A stretch of DNA of 64,000 nt from Daedaleopsis sinensis (GCA_033807695.1 CM066300.1:4526001-4590000), one strand, 5' to 3'. Shown: positions 38,173 through 55,670, numbered from the stretch's first letter. Program-made: numbers and translations. The notes: generated by a model from the letters alone, not told the origin.

Positions 38173-40040
38173 ATGCCGTCCGCACACGAAGGGCTCCCCG
38201 AGCCCCCCGCCATCCTCCAGGAGCTCTATGGGCTGTCCTCGACGCCGGAAACACACGTCTCGGTGTTCTACCCCGACCGCGACCCGTCCAGGCTCCCCAG
38301 CCCCACAACGCCCGCCCCGCACAAACCGTTCGTCACACTCACCTTCGCGCAGTCGCTCGACGGCAAGATCGCAGGGGCGGGCGGGACGCAGCTGATCCTC
38401 AGTGGGAGAGAGAGCATGGTCATGACCCACTGGTGCGTCGCGGACTCCGGAGACCTCGACGGCGGGGAAAGGAGAAGGAGAGCGTTGCCTGACTGACGCG
38501 CTCGGAAGACAGGATGCGCACGCTGCACGACGCGATTCTCGTGGGCGTCGGGACTGCGCTCAACGATGATCCGCAACTGAACAGTGAGTACATATGCCAC
38601 GCCGTGTCTCTCGAGCCGATGGCCTCCGTACCCAGTCAGTTAGGCCACGTCTCAGCCGCGTAGCGGGAGAGAGAGATGTGTCTTGACTGTCTGGCGTCTT
38701 CTCTACCAATTACTTTTGCAGAGGAGCAGGGGTGTCATTTTGGATAGGCGTGTTTAGACGTCGCAAGTCTATTCCTCCTGACCATATGCGCGCCCATGAA
38801 CGTACATTTCAAACCAGTATAATTGCCTGCACTGCGCTCGAGCCTCGTACCCAGATGTGTCTGCGGCACCTTAGCATCGCAGACACATTGGGTACAAGAG
38901 TAGAGTGTATGATGTTATCAAGGAGGATGCGAAGCGATCGTGTTACGATGCTCGTGTGCATCATTAAGGGCCATCGATGCCTGTACGGGTGCTTTGCAGC
39001 CTCGGCGCTGTGGAATGACATGTCCCTTGCCTGCATTCCGTGAATAAGGGATAAACACGCACACAATGTCTCACCGCATGCGAGACTATGGCCTGATCCT
39101 GTCCTCTCGTGCTGCTGCAGCTGGGCCAGGATGAGAATGCAATTTAGCTAAGCATGTCCAAGTCCATGCACAAACATTGATCTCCCTTTCCTTCCAACAG
39201 CGCGCCATCTGCCCCCGCTGCCCACGGACTACCCGCACTCGTACCGTCTCCCGCGCCCAATCATCCTCGATACGCACCTCCGGACGTCCCCGACATGCAA
39301 GCTGCTCAAGAACTTCCAGGCGGGCCGCGGCCGGCGGCCGTGGATCGTCTGCGCCCGCCGCGATCCCGCCGCCGAGCCGTCTCAACCCCAAACACAAACA
39401 CAAATACATAATCGCGCGGCAGCCCTGGAGGCCGCAGGTGCGCGCGTTATCGAGGTCGACGCCGACGCCGACGTCGCGACCGGTGAGTTGAAGAAAGTTC
39501 TGGCTCGAGAATCGAAACTGCGTGTTACGGGGAGCCCAGACCGACACTGACACTGACATCGGCGCCCCCACCCCCAGGCAGGCTCAGCATCCCGGGCCTC
39601 CTGGCCGCGCTCCGGGCGCGCGGGGTGCGCTCGCTGATGGTCGAGGGCGGCGCGCAGGTGATCGGCTCCTTCCTCTCCGCCGCGGGCGCCAGCGCCGGTC
39701 CCCCCTCCTCAGCTGCGACCCTAGACACGGTACACACGGGGGCAGGGGCGGGGGCGAAGGTCGTCGACGCGCTGGTCGTGACGGTCGCGCCGACGCTCGT
39801 CGGGGACGCGGGCGTGGGCTACGGCGCGCGGCTGCGCGCGGACGCGGTGAGTGCTACACGATGATTTTGCGCTCGCCCTGCGCTGTGGGTTTCAGGCTGA
39901 CGTTGAGTTTTGACTCGTTGCGACTGCGCGTGCGTGTGCGCACCTGTGGGGGGATCCGGGTGCTGAAGCTGCCGCGGCTCGAGCACGTCCGGACCGCGGT
40001 GTTCGGGCCTGACGCCGTGAGCGCACTGCGGGTGGTTTGA
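38173..40040 (+). CDS. RIB7: riboflavin-pathway reductase RIB7
   Basis: Five exons (38173-38432, 38513-38583, 39201-39482, 39578-39846, 39969-40040) encode 317 residues. RibD C-terminal reductase blocks are clear: PFVTLTFAQSLDGKIAG, MRTLHDAILVGVGTALNDDP, RPIILDTHLRTSP, RSLMVEGGAQVIGSFL and VVTVAPTLVG. The enzyme reduces 2,5-diamino-6-ribosylamino-pyrimidinone 5'-phosphate with NADPH in riboflavin synthesis. The protein is longer than the ~245-residue yeast enzyme, mainly by an N-terminal extension and Ala/Gly-rich loops. Intron 2 is 617 nt, about ten times the local norm, and holds a strong hairpin. The last intron acceptor (GAAG before CTGCCG) is the only one found that keeps phase; that junction is less sure. 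Confidence 0.92.
38847..38895. repeat. hairpin-forming inverted repeat inside RIB7 intron 2
   Basis: The arm at 38847-38865 pairs with 38878-38895 as an 18-bp inverted repeat, GTACCCA..TGTGTCTGCG, interrupted by one bulged G, around a 12-nt loop. It could fold as a stem-loop in DNA or pre-mRNA, or be a remnant of a palindromic element. Its function is unknown. Confidence 0.7.
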
Positions 40041-41753
40041 CGATGACAGTACTAGTGGCCCCGAGGGATCCGGAATCCGAATTCAAGGGAATGGGTTATG
40101 GGAGTGGTGTGCAGGTGTGTGTGCTGCTGCAGGTGTGTGGAATCTGGATTGGATTGGGAGCGAAGGTCCGGCACAGCAGCAAGGCGAGGGCGAGTCGCTC
40201 GATGCGGTGATGGAGGAGTCGTCGTGACTCGTGTTTGTGGGTTCTGGGACCAAAGGGCAATGTGGCGCAAATATTGCAGTTGCCGGCTGGGACGCGAGAC
40301 GTGCAAATGTCCGTGCGGCTGGACTCGAGGCTAAGCTGGAGTCTGGCTGTATCCATACTCGGTGCTCGACGACAACGACGTGCAAAGCGTTCCTGGATAT
40401 TGAATGAGGATATCGATCGCCCTGCCGCTGGCTGTTGCAGTAGGTTCCTTACTTATGCTCTGTTGTACACTTGTTTTTTGGCTTGGCCCGCTAATTTTCG
40501 ATCGCTGCATGTGTAACGCGAGCACTGGTTTGAAATTCTGCGTTTGAAGGTCCTTTGACATCTCTTGTATCTTCCCAGGCTTTCTTAGGATCTCCCGTAC
40601 AGGATCACTATACGGAAACGAGCACGTTCGTCCTTTGTGACCAGCGCAGTTCAGCGTCACGCTGGGCATTCAACCGGTGTCTAATGTCGTACAATCACGA
40701 AGAGTGGAGTGGGACACGAAGACAAGGACGAGCGCACGCTCGTCAGCATGCCGTGCGCGGGCCTCGCGCGCAACGCTGATTGTGGGCAGAGCGCAGCAGA
40801 CTGGGGAAAACGTGTGAAGAGCTCCGGGCGGTTCTCGATTGGAGGCTCGGAACCCGCGAGAAGGCCAATACGCCATCGCCGTGGCTTACCTGCAGCGCTG
40901 CGAACATGGGAAGGGCGACGACTGGGAACCTGAAGGAGGGAAGAGGTCCCACCGAAGGGCGCTATGGGTGCACGCAGGTGAGCGTTGTCGATGCTTCAAT
41001 GCAGCGGCGATGTAATGGCTGCGTCATATACTTATCGCCTGCTTAACCGAGCAGCAGCGTGCTATGATTGTGGACATGGTGTAGGTTCGGGCTAGAAGGG
41101 AGTAGAACTGTGCGCACAGCGAGCGCGTTCAATTATGGACGGACCGCTGGGCTAACGGCATGCGGGGGTCTAGGTTGCACGCTAGCGAGGGAGCTGGGGA
41201 TTTATGATGCTGAGATGAGAGCGTGGGGTGGTCAGGCGGGGAGCGTGGTGGAGAGAAGTCGACGTCGGGTAGGGGGCGCGCGATAGATAGATGGAGGACG
41301 GTGGACCTCGCGATGGCGGCGCGGGCGATATCGATGTGGAGGTCGTGTAGAAGGGATCTGGCAGCTCGCTTGTGGCCGCTTGTGGCCCTCCGAGTCGGGG
41401 GCGGGGCGCGCTGACCCGGGCATGCGCATGAGGGCGGCCAAAGCAGGAGCCTGTCAAAGTGCGTCGGAGATCAGAATGGCGCAAGGGGCAGATTGACGTC
41501 AGACACAAGGGGCAGTCGTCATGCTAAAATAGTGGCCAGCCCTCGCGCACCTCGTTGGCCTTCTCCGCGAGTAACATGCCCTCCTCCTAGCATCCTACGC
41601 CCTTCCCCGCCCCCCCATCTTCCTCCTCCATCCCAACTCGACGGTCCTTCCCCCATCCTCGACGCCCTCGACGCCCGAGCCTTCGCTCAGCACCCGGGCG
41701 ATCTCACCCGTCCTCTTCGGTGCCTGCAGATCCCCCACCGCTCTTGTCCACCC
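40041..41753. other. 1.7-kb intergenic region upstream of the RhoGEF
   Basis: No gene with recognisable features. Short ORFs on both strands are low-complexity. A CT-rich stretch at about 41575-41750 just before the RhoGEF ATG is likely promoter and 5' UTR. Confidence 0.5.
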
Positions 41754-44700
41754 ATGGCCGCTGGCGTGATGACAATGAACGCGCATCCGCCCGCCTTCGA
41801 CTACCCCTACCTGTCACACAACACGTCCGACGGTGCTCCCAGTGTCTCACACAACAACTCATACGCATATAGCCACACAACTTCAACTGACAATCTCCCG
41901 CACCCTCTCGTACCAACCGCCTCGGACTCACTCCCGGAGACCGCGCCGATAGCTCGTGGTATGCTGCTTCTTCCTCTTATCTGCGCTGTAACGTTAAGCC
42001 CACTGTTCCCCCGGCCATCTATCCAGAACCGTCCTCCTCCAATGCGTTTCCTCAACGTGCTCCCGCCATCCGTTCTCATCATTCATTCCATATCACGGCA
42101 CCTGTTCCCCACCACGACAGGCGCGGTAATGGACTGCACGCCGATTTCCCAGCCGACACGCCCCCGCCGGTCCCACCCAAATCTCCAGTGCACGCTCGGC
42201 CCAAGTCGGTCAAGTCAGTATCCATCGTTGCCCCTACCGACATCTCCCCGAGTCGACGCGCCTATACCCCCTCTGTCTCTCAATCCGGCCATTCCTATCG
42301 CACACATACTGCCGCTACAAATATCCCCGTGCCGTCGTCGGATAGCGTCCCGGCTCGCCCGACGATATTAACTTCCCCCCGCTCCATGGCGCGCGGTTCA
42401 CCCGCTGCCACCTTGTCATCGAATGCTGTCTTCGCCAATCCTTCTAGCATGGAGCCTGTCGTCTACACCCCCTCTTCAACCCGCCCCCGCCACAACCGGC
42501 TGCACAAAGTGCGCCCTCGTCCCTCCTCCCCTGGCCCTGTCAACTCCTCCGTCCTAGGCTTCCTGCTCTCCCGCGCCTTTGGCTCAGGCGAGGCCCTCGC
42601 TCGCCACCACCGCTCCAGCAGCTCTTCAAGCATGAGCGACCGGTCCTACAGACCTACGCGAAGCTTCAGTGACGGGGGCTCCAAGGTACCTCTCTCGCGT
42701 CCATCGCCGAGTTCCAGGAGCAGCGCGACCACGGACAGCAGCTACACGCCGTCCAGCTCTGCGAGTACCTCCCTGTCGTACGCCTCCACCAATCTCACCA
42801 CTCCCGACTCATCGTCGTCCCCTGGCCTCTCGCCGAGAAACAGTACACGGACGAACAAGCTTCAGAAGAAGAGACCGTCATTGGCACCATCTTCATATCA
42901 AAACCCCTATGGCGCGGCCCTAGGCAGGTCAAAGTCAACCCCCAACGGCTTAGGTCAGCGGTCCCCGAGGCATAGGATCTGGACGAGCGTGGATGAGGCG
43001 CGTCATGCTGCTGAAGCAGTCGACACACTTGGAGCACAGGATCCTTCCATGTGGCCCGCTTCCGTAAGTCATTGCTTCTTGCTGCGCCGTCTGTGCCGGA
43101 TCTGACTTCTGTGTTGCAACGCGGCATACTGTCACTTTCCATTCGCCTGCCTGCATGTGTGCGCTTTGCAGGCGGAGCCATCCCCTTCGGCACGTTCTAC
43201 CCTTGGACCCATCTTCGAGGTTCGCCGGAGGACGTCCTCTCAGGCCTTGTCGGACCTCGCATGCACCGGCCTGTGTTCCACATCTATCGCCGCTCGTTCC
43301 TCTCAGCTCGCCCTTGATCCGGATCCCGCGGAACGGCCGCACTCGTTTCACGATCAGTCCTGGGACAACGCCGACTCCTTCAATCCGTACGTCGAGTGCG
43401 CCTCTGCCCCGCCGTACAGTCGCGATGGTCATCCCGGCGCCCACACGTTCCCAATGCTCGATCCGTCATCGTCTTCCTCCGACTCCTCTGGTAATGCAGG
43501 CGAGTCCTCGTCAGGGTTTGCCGTTGTCACAGGCTACCTTGACAGGAGTGAAGACGCTATGCGTCGTTGGACCGTGGCTATGGCTGATGTCCCCGACGAG
43601 GTGCTCCTCCAGCACCTCGAAAGGTTACGGAAGGAGAGCATGGCCCTCTCGCGTGGTAGGGCACCCGGACGCCGAAGCGCTGTTCCAAGCCAGACTGGAC
43701 ATGGCGATGACGACTTCACGATGGACACCCGGAGCAGACGATCGTCGTTCTTCTTTGGCGGTCCGCGTGAAATGGGCGTTTCCCCGCGCTCACCCTCGCG
43801 GGCGCGCTTCAGTGTTGGCCATTATGACCGCGACCTCGACGGAGACGACTCAGACGACGAAGGGCTGTCTGGCGAGGAAGAGGACGAGGAGGACTGGAAC
43901 ACGGCGCGGCAGGTCCTCTTCCGCTGCCGCGAACTCGTGCAGACCGAACGCAACTACCAGTCACGCCTCCGGGAGCTCGCCTCGACGGAAGTAGCGCATC
44001 ATTTTGCTTCCCTCATCGCGAAGCACGTCCCTGCGCTGCTGCGTGTCTCGGAGACGCTGCTCGCACACGTTATCGACGACCCCAGCGCGTGGGGCGTCAG
44101 CGCCGCCTTCATCGGGTGCGAAGACGAGCTCGAGGCGGCCTTCGTCGCATGGTCCACCATCGCCGGCGAGTTCTTCATGGAAGACGCCAATCTCCGCCCC
44201 CCGCGCAAGCTCACCAAGAAGTCGCCCGACGAGGCGCACCCGACCCAGTCTCTGGGGCCCGACGGCGTCCCACCGGACGGACGCGTCAAGCGCACGCGCA
44301 GCCATGTCGCCATGCCGTCCTTCAACCGGTCCTCCGTCGCGAGTTGGCGGTTCTCGTCGGCCATGTCGGACGTCGGGCATGGGGGCTCGTATGCGGGCGC
44401 CAGCCCTGCCAGTCCGGGCATGTTCACTGCTGCGTTGGGCACCGGGCTTCCGTATGGGCTTGCGCCTTCGCAGTCCGTGCTGGACGTCGATGCCCCAGCG
44501 AAGTCGCCGCAGTCGAAGAGCGCGCACGGACACGGCGGCCTCTCGCGCGTGTCGACGATGTCGGGCGGGCTCGGGCGGGCATGGAAGCGGATGAGCATGC
44601 CGTCCTCCATGCAGCACATCCCGAGCTTGCTGTCTCCGCCCTCGACGCATTCCCATTCTGCGACGCAGCACACGTTCGGGCACGCCCAGCATCACGGCCA

Positions 44701-45103
44701 TGGCTCGAGCAGCGCGCATGGGCACGGGCACGGGCACGGGCACGGTACCCCCAAGAAGGCTGAGCACGACCCGAAGATGACGGTGCGGGATCTGGCCATC
44801 CAGCCGACGCAGCGCGTCATGCGCTACGTCCTGCAGTACCGAGGTGAGTTCCGTGCCACGCTGCAGACGCGGAGACGGATGCTCACACGTCGCGTGTTAC
44901 TTGCAGACCTGCTCGACCACACGCCCGCCGCGTCGCCGTCGCGCCCGCTCGTGGAGCGCGCGTACGAGAGCGCGCTGCGGATCGCGAAGAAGTGCGACCG
45001 CGCGCAGGCGCACGCTGCGTTCCTCCGCCAGACGGGCGCCGGCGCCGCCTTCACCCACAAAAGCGACAAGCACACGCACACGCACACACACACGCACCGG
45101 TAA
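41754..45103 (+). CDS. DH-domain Rho guanine nucleotide exchange factor
   Basis: Four exons (41754-41958, 42027-43063, 43172-44843, 44907-45103) give about 1036 residues. The first ~640 are Ser/Pro-rich and disordered. A Dbl-homology domain starts near residue 655: LFRCRELVQTERNYQSRL (conserved region 1), a middle segment with KHVPALLRVSETLLAHV, and the key helix VRDLAIQPTQRVMRYVLQYRDLL. A long insertion rich in Ser, His and Gly splits the domain before that last block. No PH domain follows; the protein ends soon after in an HT-dipeptide run. DH domains load GTP on Rho-type GTPases to control polarity and actin. The start is the first ATG after an upstream in-frame region lacking one. Confidence 0.88.
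44718..44745 (+). repeat. GGGCAC hexanucleotide repeat in the RhoGEF coding region
   Basis: About 4.5 tandem copies of GGGCAC encode a Gly-His run inside the DH insertion. The repeat is in frame, so copy changes alter length without a frameshift. Confidence 0.75.
45071..45098 (+). repeat. CA-rich microsatellite at the RhoGEF C-terminus
   Basis: CACACG/CACACA repeats encode the terminal His-Thr run just before the TAA at 45101-45103. Slippage by non-multiples of three would change the end of the protein. Confidence 0.75.
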
Positions 45104-45190
45104 CGACCTTTACGACGCTATGACATCGCATTCGCCCTGCATCCTCATCCCGTACTCCACTCCACGCATTTATGAATTCATTTGTTCGTC

Positions 45191-45228
45191 CCCATCGCCA
45201 TCGCCATCCCCATCCCCATCCCCATCCC
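45191..45228 (+). repeat. CCATCC/CCATCG microsatellite
   Basis: About six tandem copies of a CCATCS hexamer in the RhoGEF 3' flank. Non-coding. Confidence 0.75.
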
Positions 45229-45690
45229 ACGTCTCACGGCTCCCATCCACCATCCCCCATTTAGGTTTCATACGTTCAGGCTCCTCATTCATCCTCATAC
45301 ACGACATCGACACTGTCTATCTATCCAGCACTCGCCACTCGCCACTCGCATTCATCGCCCCTCCCCCTCCCCCCTCCCATGCAGACTCGTTATACTATCG
45401 TCCCTTCCCCCTCGCATCGCATCATCCATTCATTGCCATCGTCCCTCTAAGCTTAAGACCTGCATTCCTCTCTCCTCTCTCCTCTCCTGCCCTCTCCTGC
45501 CAGCATTCCCTTCCCCCTTCCCCCTTCCCCCTGCCCCTGCCCCCGTCGACATCGACATCGACATCGATACCGTACCGCCGCTCATTTGGATCCGCCGTGC
45601 GCATCTGGGCCCGAACACCTCGCTAATGTCCTACACACTACGATTCCCGCGACGCTTCTCGCATATACCACCCCCCGTCATGCCCCTCCG

Positions 45691-45750
45691 CCGACTCACT
45701 CCTCCGCCGACGCCCCCGCGCCGACTCACTCCTCCGCTGACGCCCCCGCG
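45691..45750 (+). repeat. 30-bp direct repeat, two copies
   Basis: Two adjacent 30-bp units beginning CCGACTCACTCCTCCGC differ at one base. A minisatellite in non-coding DNA. Confidence 0.8.
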
Positions 45751-46590
45751 CTTGACTTATGGCCTCCCTCGCCCCTCGCCTTCGCGATTGGATCTGCTGC
45801 TCCCCCAGCACCGTCCACCGTCATGCCTCTCTGCAGACGCGCCGCGCTTGGTCCCTCGCTCTCCAGCTTTACTGCTGCGCCCCGTCCCCATTCTCGTTAA
45901 TCTCGGTCTCGGTCTCCGTTGGGGTACACGTCTACGTCTGCGTGTATCCCGTGGCGTGCTAAGTATGCGACGCCAGCATATTTATCGCGCTATAGCTAGC
46001 TAGTCTTGGCTCTTGATTTGTATGCTATGTAGAAGGCTCGAGTCTGATGTCTGATGTTTGCGTTTTGTCACTTGTGTACCGTGTACTTGTTGTTGCCATG
46101 CAATGCCACACACGTGAAGTGAGAGTGCTAGGGTGCCATGTTGGGAGGCATCGTCACTAAACAGCAGCGCGCCGTCGACACACTGGGTTTGGGCCGTCGG
46201 GCGACGTTGTAGACGGTCATAACTAATATCCGGGTGTGTTCGGCGGGGTCTGGGTACGTACGATTGCTGTGTCTCCGAGTGTCTCCTCCAATATTGCCCG
46301 CACGCCGACTTGGATCCGGACTGCATAAATGGGGTGCAAGCAGAGCTTACTACTTACTCCTGCAATGATGAGTACTAGTCCGCGTCATAGGTGGAGGAGT
46401 TAGCCACGGCGCCTATAGTAGCCATGCTCTGTGCTGCTTGTCTCATGACTTGATCATCGCCGGACATATCATTCGCCCACCCCGCGGCGACCTCAATGGC
46501 ATCTTCCCTTCCTTTCTCACTCCTCGACCACCACCACCACCACCTTTAGCACGACTCCCAGCCCCGTCCACACCGCGAGCGCCCCCGGCC

Positions 46591-48314
46591 ATGGCGGACG
46601 ACCGGTTCACCCCTAACTCCAACTCCAACTCGGACTCGGACTCGGACAGCTCCAGCCTCGACCACCCGCCCGCGAAGGCCCCCAGCGAGCGGCACCCGAG
46701 CCTGTACTACGACGACGGCACCGTCGTCCTCTCCGGCCTCACCCAGGACGGCCACCGCCAGTACTTCCGCGTGCACAAGTCCATCCTCGCCCGGCACTCG
46801 CCCGTGCTCGCGGACCTGTTCGCCATGCCCCCGCTCCTCGCCCCGAACCCGAGCTCGTCGAAGACGCCCTTCGCGGAGGCGTACGACGGCGTCGTGCACG
46901 TGCAGATGCCCGACAGCGCGGAGGAGCTCGCGAGCTTCTTGAATATGTTCTACGATCCTCTGTGAGTACTATACTTCCTCTCTCGTTCATGTTCATGTCA
47001 CGACGGGCAAGGGGGGTTTCGCCACGGATACTGGGGTTATTCACCCAGGCATGTGTACGTGACAAAGCGTGATAATGAGTTCAAGTTGTATGCGTCGAAG
47101 ATGTGTGCTCGTCTCATATAAGGCATGAGATGTACGAAGTACAATGTACTGTGGCTCAAGCAGTACGTCGTACTCACCGGGGGCACTACGGGATATGACA
47201 CGGCGTTATATCCTGTTCGCATTCGGTTCACTGCCAAATATGTTTCGCGATACATATCGGACCCATGCAGATCGTTAGAATTGACGACTTTCCTGCCTTA
47301 TGACATATCTGGAAATTGGGCGGCATGTCTGGCTTGCAACTCAATTTCGGACTCTGAGATCTGAGCCATTGAGTTTGACCATTGCACGTCGTGATTAGCA
47401 CATTAGTGTTTTCACGATGTCTCCAATATTCAAATTGTGATCACTAGTACTTCGCGCAGACGGAAATCGCCCATTGCCCTTCGTGTATCCGTTTTGACCT
47501 TCGCTTACGCCCCCTCCCCTCGCGGTCCAATGCGCTCTCTCGCATTTGTCGCGCACTCTGCAGCGGGACCGCCTACAAGCGCTTCGACCCAAACACGCCC
47601 GTGCTCGTCGACGGCGCGCTCAAGCTCGCGATGAAGTACGAGTCGGACGCGCTCCGGCACCGCATCGTCTCCTCGCTCGAGGCCGACTGGCCGCAGACGC
47701 TCGCGCAGTGGGACGCGCGCCGCGCCGAGGCCGTCCTCCTCCGCTCCGAGCACTCCCTCCAGCTCTCGGGCCGCGTGAACGGCCTGTACCTCGACGACCG
47801 CCTGCCCGAGCCCGCGTCCGCGATCCGCGTCGCGAGCGACTACGCGGTCCCGAGCATCCTCCCCGCCGCGTTCTACACGCTCGCGCTCCTCAGCACGGAC
47901 GCGGACTGGGACGCCGCGCGGGGCTCCCCGGGGGGCGCGAGCCGCCACCTGCGTTTTGGGGCGCGCACCGCGCGCTGGCGGCTGCTCGACAAGCGCGACC
48001 TGATGCGGCTCGTGCACGGGCAGAAGCTGCTCGCGGCGCACACGCGCGCGATCGGGACGGACGTGTTCGGGGCGCGGTGCGCGCGCGGGGGCAAGAGCTG
48101 CACGAAGGCGCGCGCGGACTGCTGGCGGTACTTCCAGGAGAACGCGCCGAACTCGATGGACGACCCGCTCGACATCCTGCACGACTGCATGCGGCTCGAC
48201 ACGCTCTTCGACGTGCTCCCGTGCGCGGCGTGCACGGCGGAGATCGTCGTGCTCGCCGAGAAGAAGCGGCGCGAGCTGTGGAGGTGTCTGCCGGCCGTTT
48301 TCAACCTGCAGTGA
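46591..48314 (+). CDS. BTB/POZ-domain protein
   Basis: Two exons (46591-46961, 47564-48314) encode about 373 residues. After a Ser/Asn/Asp repeat at the N-terminus (SNSNSDSDSDSSS) comes a BTB fold typical of agaricomycete proteins: VLSGLTQDGHRQYFRVHKSIL, ARHSPVLADLFAMP, VVHVQMPDSAEELASFLNMFYDP, then YKRFDPNTPVLVDGALKLAMKY and a C-terminal helical region. BTB proteins dimerise and often serve as Cul3 adaptors; a specific partner is unknown. This family is widely expanded in mushrooms. The single intron is 602 nt, very long for this genome. The GT-AG junction CCTCT|GTGAGT...CTGCAG|CGGG restores the conserved frame. Confidence 0.87.
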
Positions 48315-48898
48315 GGGCTCTGCGTGCATTGCTCGCGCTGTTGGCGTTCTTCGCTGGGTTCTGAGATTCGTTGTGCTGTTTGTGTACCACCACCGCCGTC
48401 CCTGTATCGCTTCGCACCTGCATGTTGTACTTTTACGTCGATTCGCAACCAAAATGTATGTACAGTACCCCGTTCGACTGCTGCCACTTATGCAATCCGG
48501 TCACATCGTCGAACGAGCACCGCAGAGGGTTGTGGGGACCGATATATACGGCTAGGCGGACGCTCTCATGAGGCTCGGGGTATGGATTGAGCATCTTCGC
48601 TCGCCCCAGCAACACACGGGAGGGGGACGCGAACAGACGGAGTACTGGGCCAGTGGGTCGACTGTGTTCCCCATGCTGGTTTACGAGCTGATATTGGGCG
48701 ACTACCAGTGAGCAGAATGTCGCTGCGGCCTTCCATCAGCCATCTTCTACCATACTTTGGTTGCCGAACTCGTGTCTTCGTGGGAGCGGAACGATGGAGG
48801 CAGACGCACTGTATCCCCCGTCGAGACCGTGGATTCTGAGAAAGGGGGCCCGGATGCCAGTTTCCAGCTGGATCGGTAGGTGGAGTGAGAAGTACGCT
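48315..48898. other. convergent 3' intergenic region
   Basis: 584 bases between the BTB stop and the aminodeoxychorismate lyase-like stop. Nothing else was recognised. Confidence 0.5.
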
Positions 48899-49866
48899 TC
48901 ATGCATCAGGATCTTCGCTGCCCGCAATAGCGTTGGTAGGTCTCCCGAGCTTGACCCTACCCACACGACAGCCTTCAACTCCATTGAACGTCAGGACATA
49001 CTCTCCATCTCTGACGGTGGTCCTCTTGAGCTCTCCTGCATCCGCCTCGACGATTCGACCTTGCTCCAGTAACCACCGTCGACAAACGCCTGGCAAGCAC
49101 CCAGAAGAAGCATGTGGTGTTACCCAGAGTGGCGGGGAGCGCCGCACGAATGCGATGTTGCGGATAGACGTTTCGGTGATCTCGTCGTCTTCGTTGTACA
49201 GGACTACCTCCAGAGGCGAGCTCGTGGGGAGAGGGGGGAGATCGAAGCGATTCCGCGCTGCGTTGTAATGATCGCGGAAGGTCGTCTTCGTACAGGTGAA
49301 TAGACTTGAGGGGGTGGGCGCGGTGTCGAGATAGATCGTCAAGGGATCCGGGCCAAGAGATGGAGGGTCTGGGAAAGATGTGGATGGTAGCCATAGAGAA
49401 GCCGCCATGGGATCTGGGTGTGGCAGAGGCGCAGCGGAAGAGGCGACCACTGAGAGTGCGCCGGTACGGGAGAGGAGGATCCGGATCTGAGCATGGTAAG
49501 CATGAGCACGGACATTTTTACAACGTCGGAGTAGTGAGCTACCCTGTAGTAGCTTTCCGTTGCAGGTGAACCTCCCAGTGCAGCGATGGCGTCGCTACAA
49601 CGGCGTTCGAGGACATGAGAGGTTTTCAGTTCTGCAGGAACTGGCCAGTTGTGTTGTTTGGCGGCTTGAATGAGTCTGTCGCGATGATATGGGAGCAGGA
49701 GGTAGGGCGACTTGATGCCAGCATTAGCGTCGGTATTCCAGGATATTTCTGTGAGCCGCGAATCCCATCTTGTGGTGGACAGGAGAAGATAGTCTGTGGA
49801 CGACATGAAGAGGGCCTCGGCCGGAGTGCGGTCAAGGCCTTGAAGCATGTGACCAAGGCGCGTCAC
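48899..49866 (-). CDS. 4-amino-4-deoxychorismate lyase-like PLP enzyme
   Basis: Two exons on the minus strand (49866-49543, 49486-48899) give about 303 residues of a class IV aminotransferase fold. Seen are YLLLPYHRDRL near the N-terminus, RIRILLSRTG after the intron, the PLP-lysine region CTKTTFRDHYNAAR, YNEDDEITETSIRNIAFV and SSGCLPGVCRRWLLEQG. This pattern fits fungal Abz2-type lyases, which release p-aminobenzoate for folate synthesis, though related branched-chain or D-amino-acid enzymes share the fold. A second in-frame Met at 49806 may be the real start. The divergent NBR1-like gene starts only 94 bp away. The donor GTAGCT is weak but is the only one found that keeps phase. Confidence 0.83.
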
Positions 49867-49890
49867 GTCACGACCCGAATACAGCGGGCG

Positions 49891-49906
49891 CCAATGACGC
49901 TATATA
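49891..49906 (+). promoter_or_regulatory. CCAAT and TATATA motifs in a 94-bp divergent promoter
   Basis: CCAAT at 49891-49895 and TATATA at 49901-49906 lie 55-70 bp upstream of the NBR1-like ATG. They fall within the short gap shared with the divergent lyase gene. Confidence 0.55.
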
Positions 49907-49960
49907 GGTGTACGTACGTAGGCGGGGCTCTCCGTTCCCTCCTGTCTCCCACCTTCACCA

Positions 49961-55401
<5,441 letters not shown>

Positions 55402-55670
55402 GCTGGCGTCTTTCTGGACAATTTCTTGTTGATTTCTTGGTCTCGCTCTCTCCAGTCTGAATCTGAGAATCATATGCTCCCTAGTCTTGATGGAATGTTG
55501 ATGTACGTTACGCGCCGGGGTAGAGGAGAGTAGAGTGGCGTCGTGGACCGCAGAGGAATATCGTTCTCGCTCGTTTGTACCATAGTTGTGTGGAAATCGG
55601 AAATCGAATACGACGTATCTTTGTCTAATTTACATCCTCGCGCCGAAGTCGCCCATGGTCACGGATTCGT

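Larger units (their letters stand above)
45104..46590. other. 1.5-kb intergenic region rich in simple repeats
   Basis: 3' flank of the RhoGEF and promoter of the BTB gene. CT- and pyrimidine-rich sequence at about 45180-45600 and two short tandem repeats (listed separately). The long open frames here come from compositional bias; no gene is supported. Confidence 0.6.

Noticed and set aside
45071..45098. His-Thr run as a metal-binding domain
   Set aside because: It is coded by a CA microsatellite and is better explained by repeat slippage.
47505..48452. 315-codon minus-strand ORF
   Set aside because: It lies antisense to the BTB gene. High GC and codon bias open the shadow frame; the product is Arg/Val-rich with no family motif, while the plus strand has a clear BTB protein.
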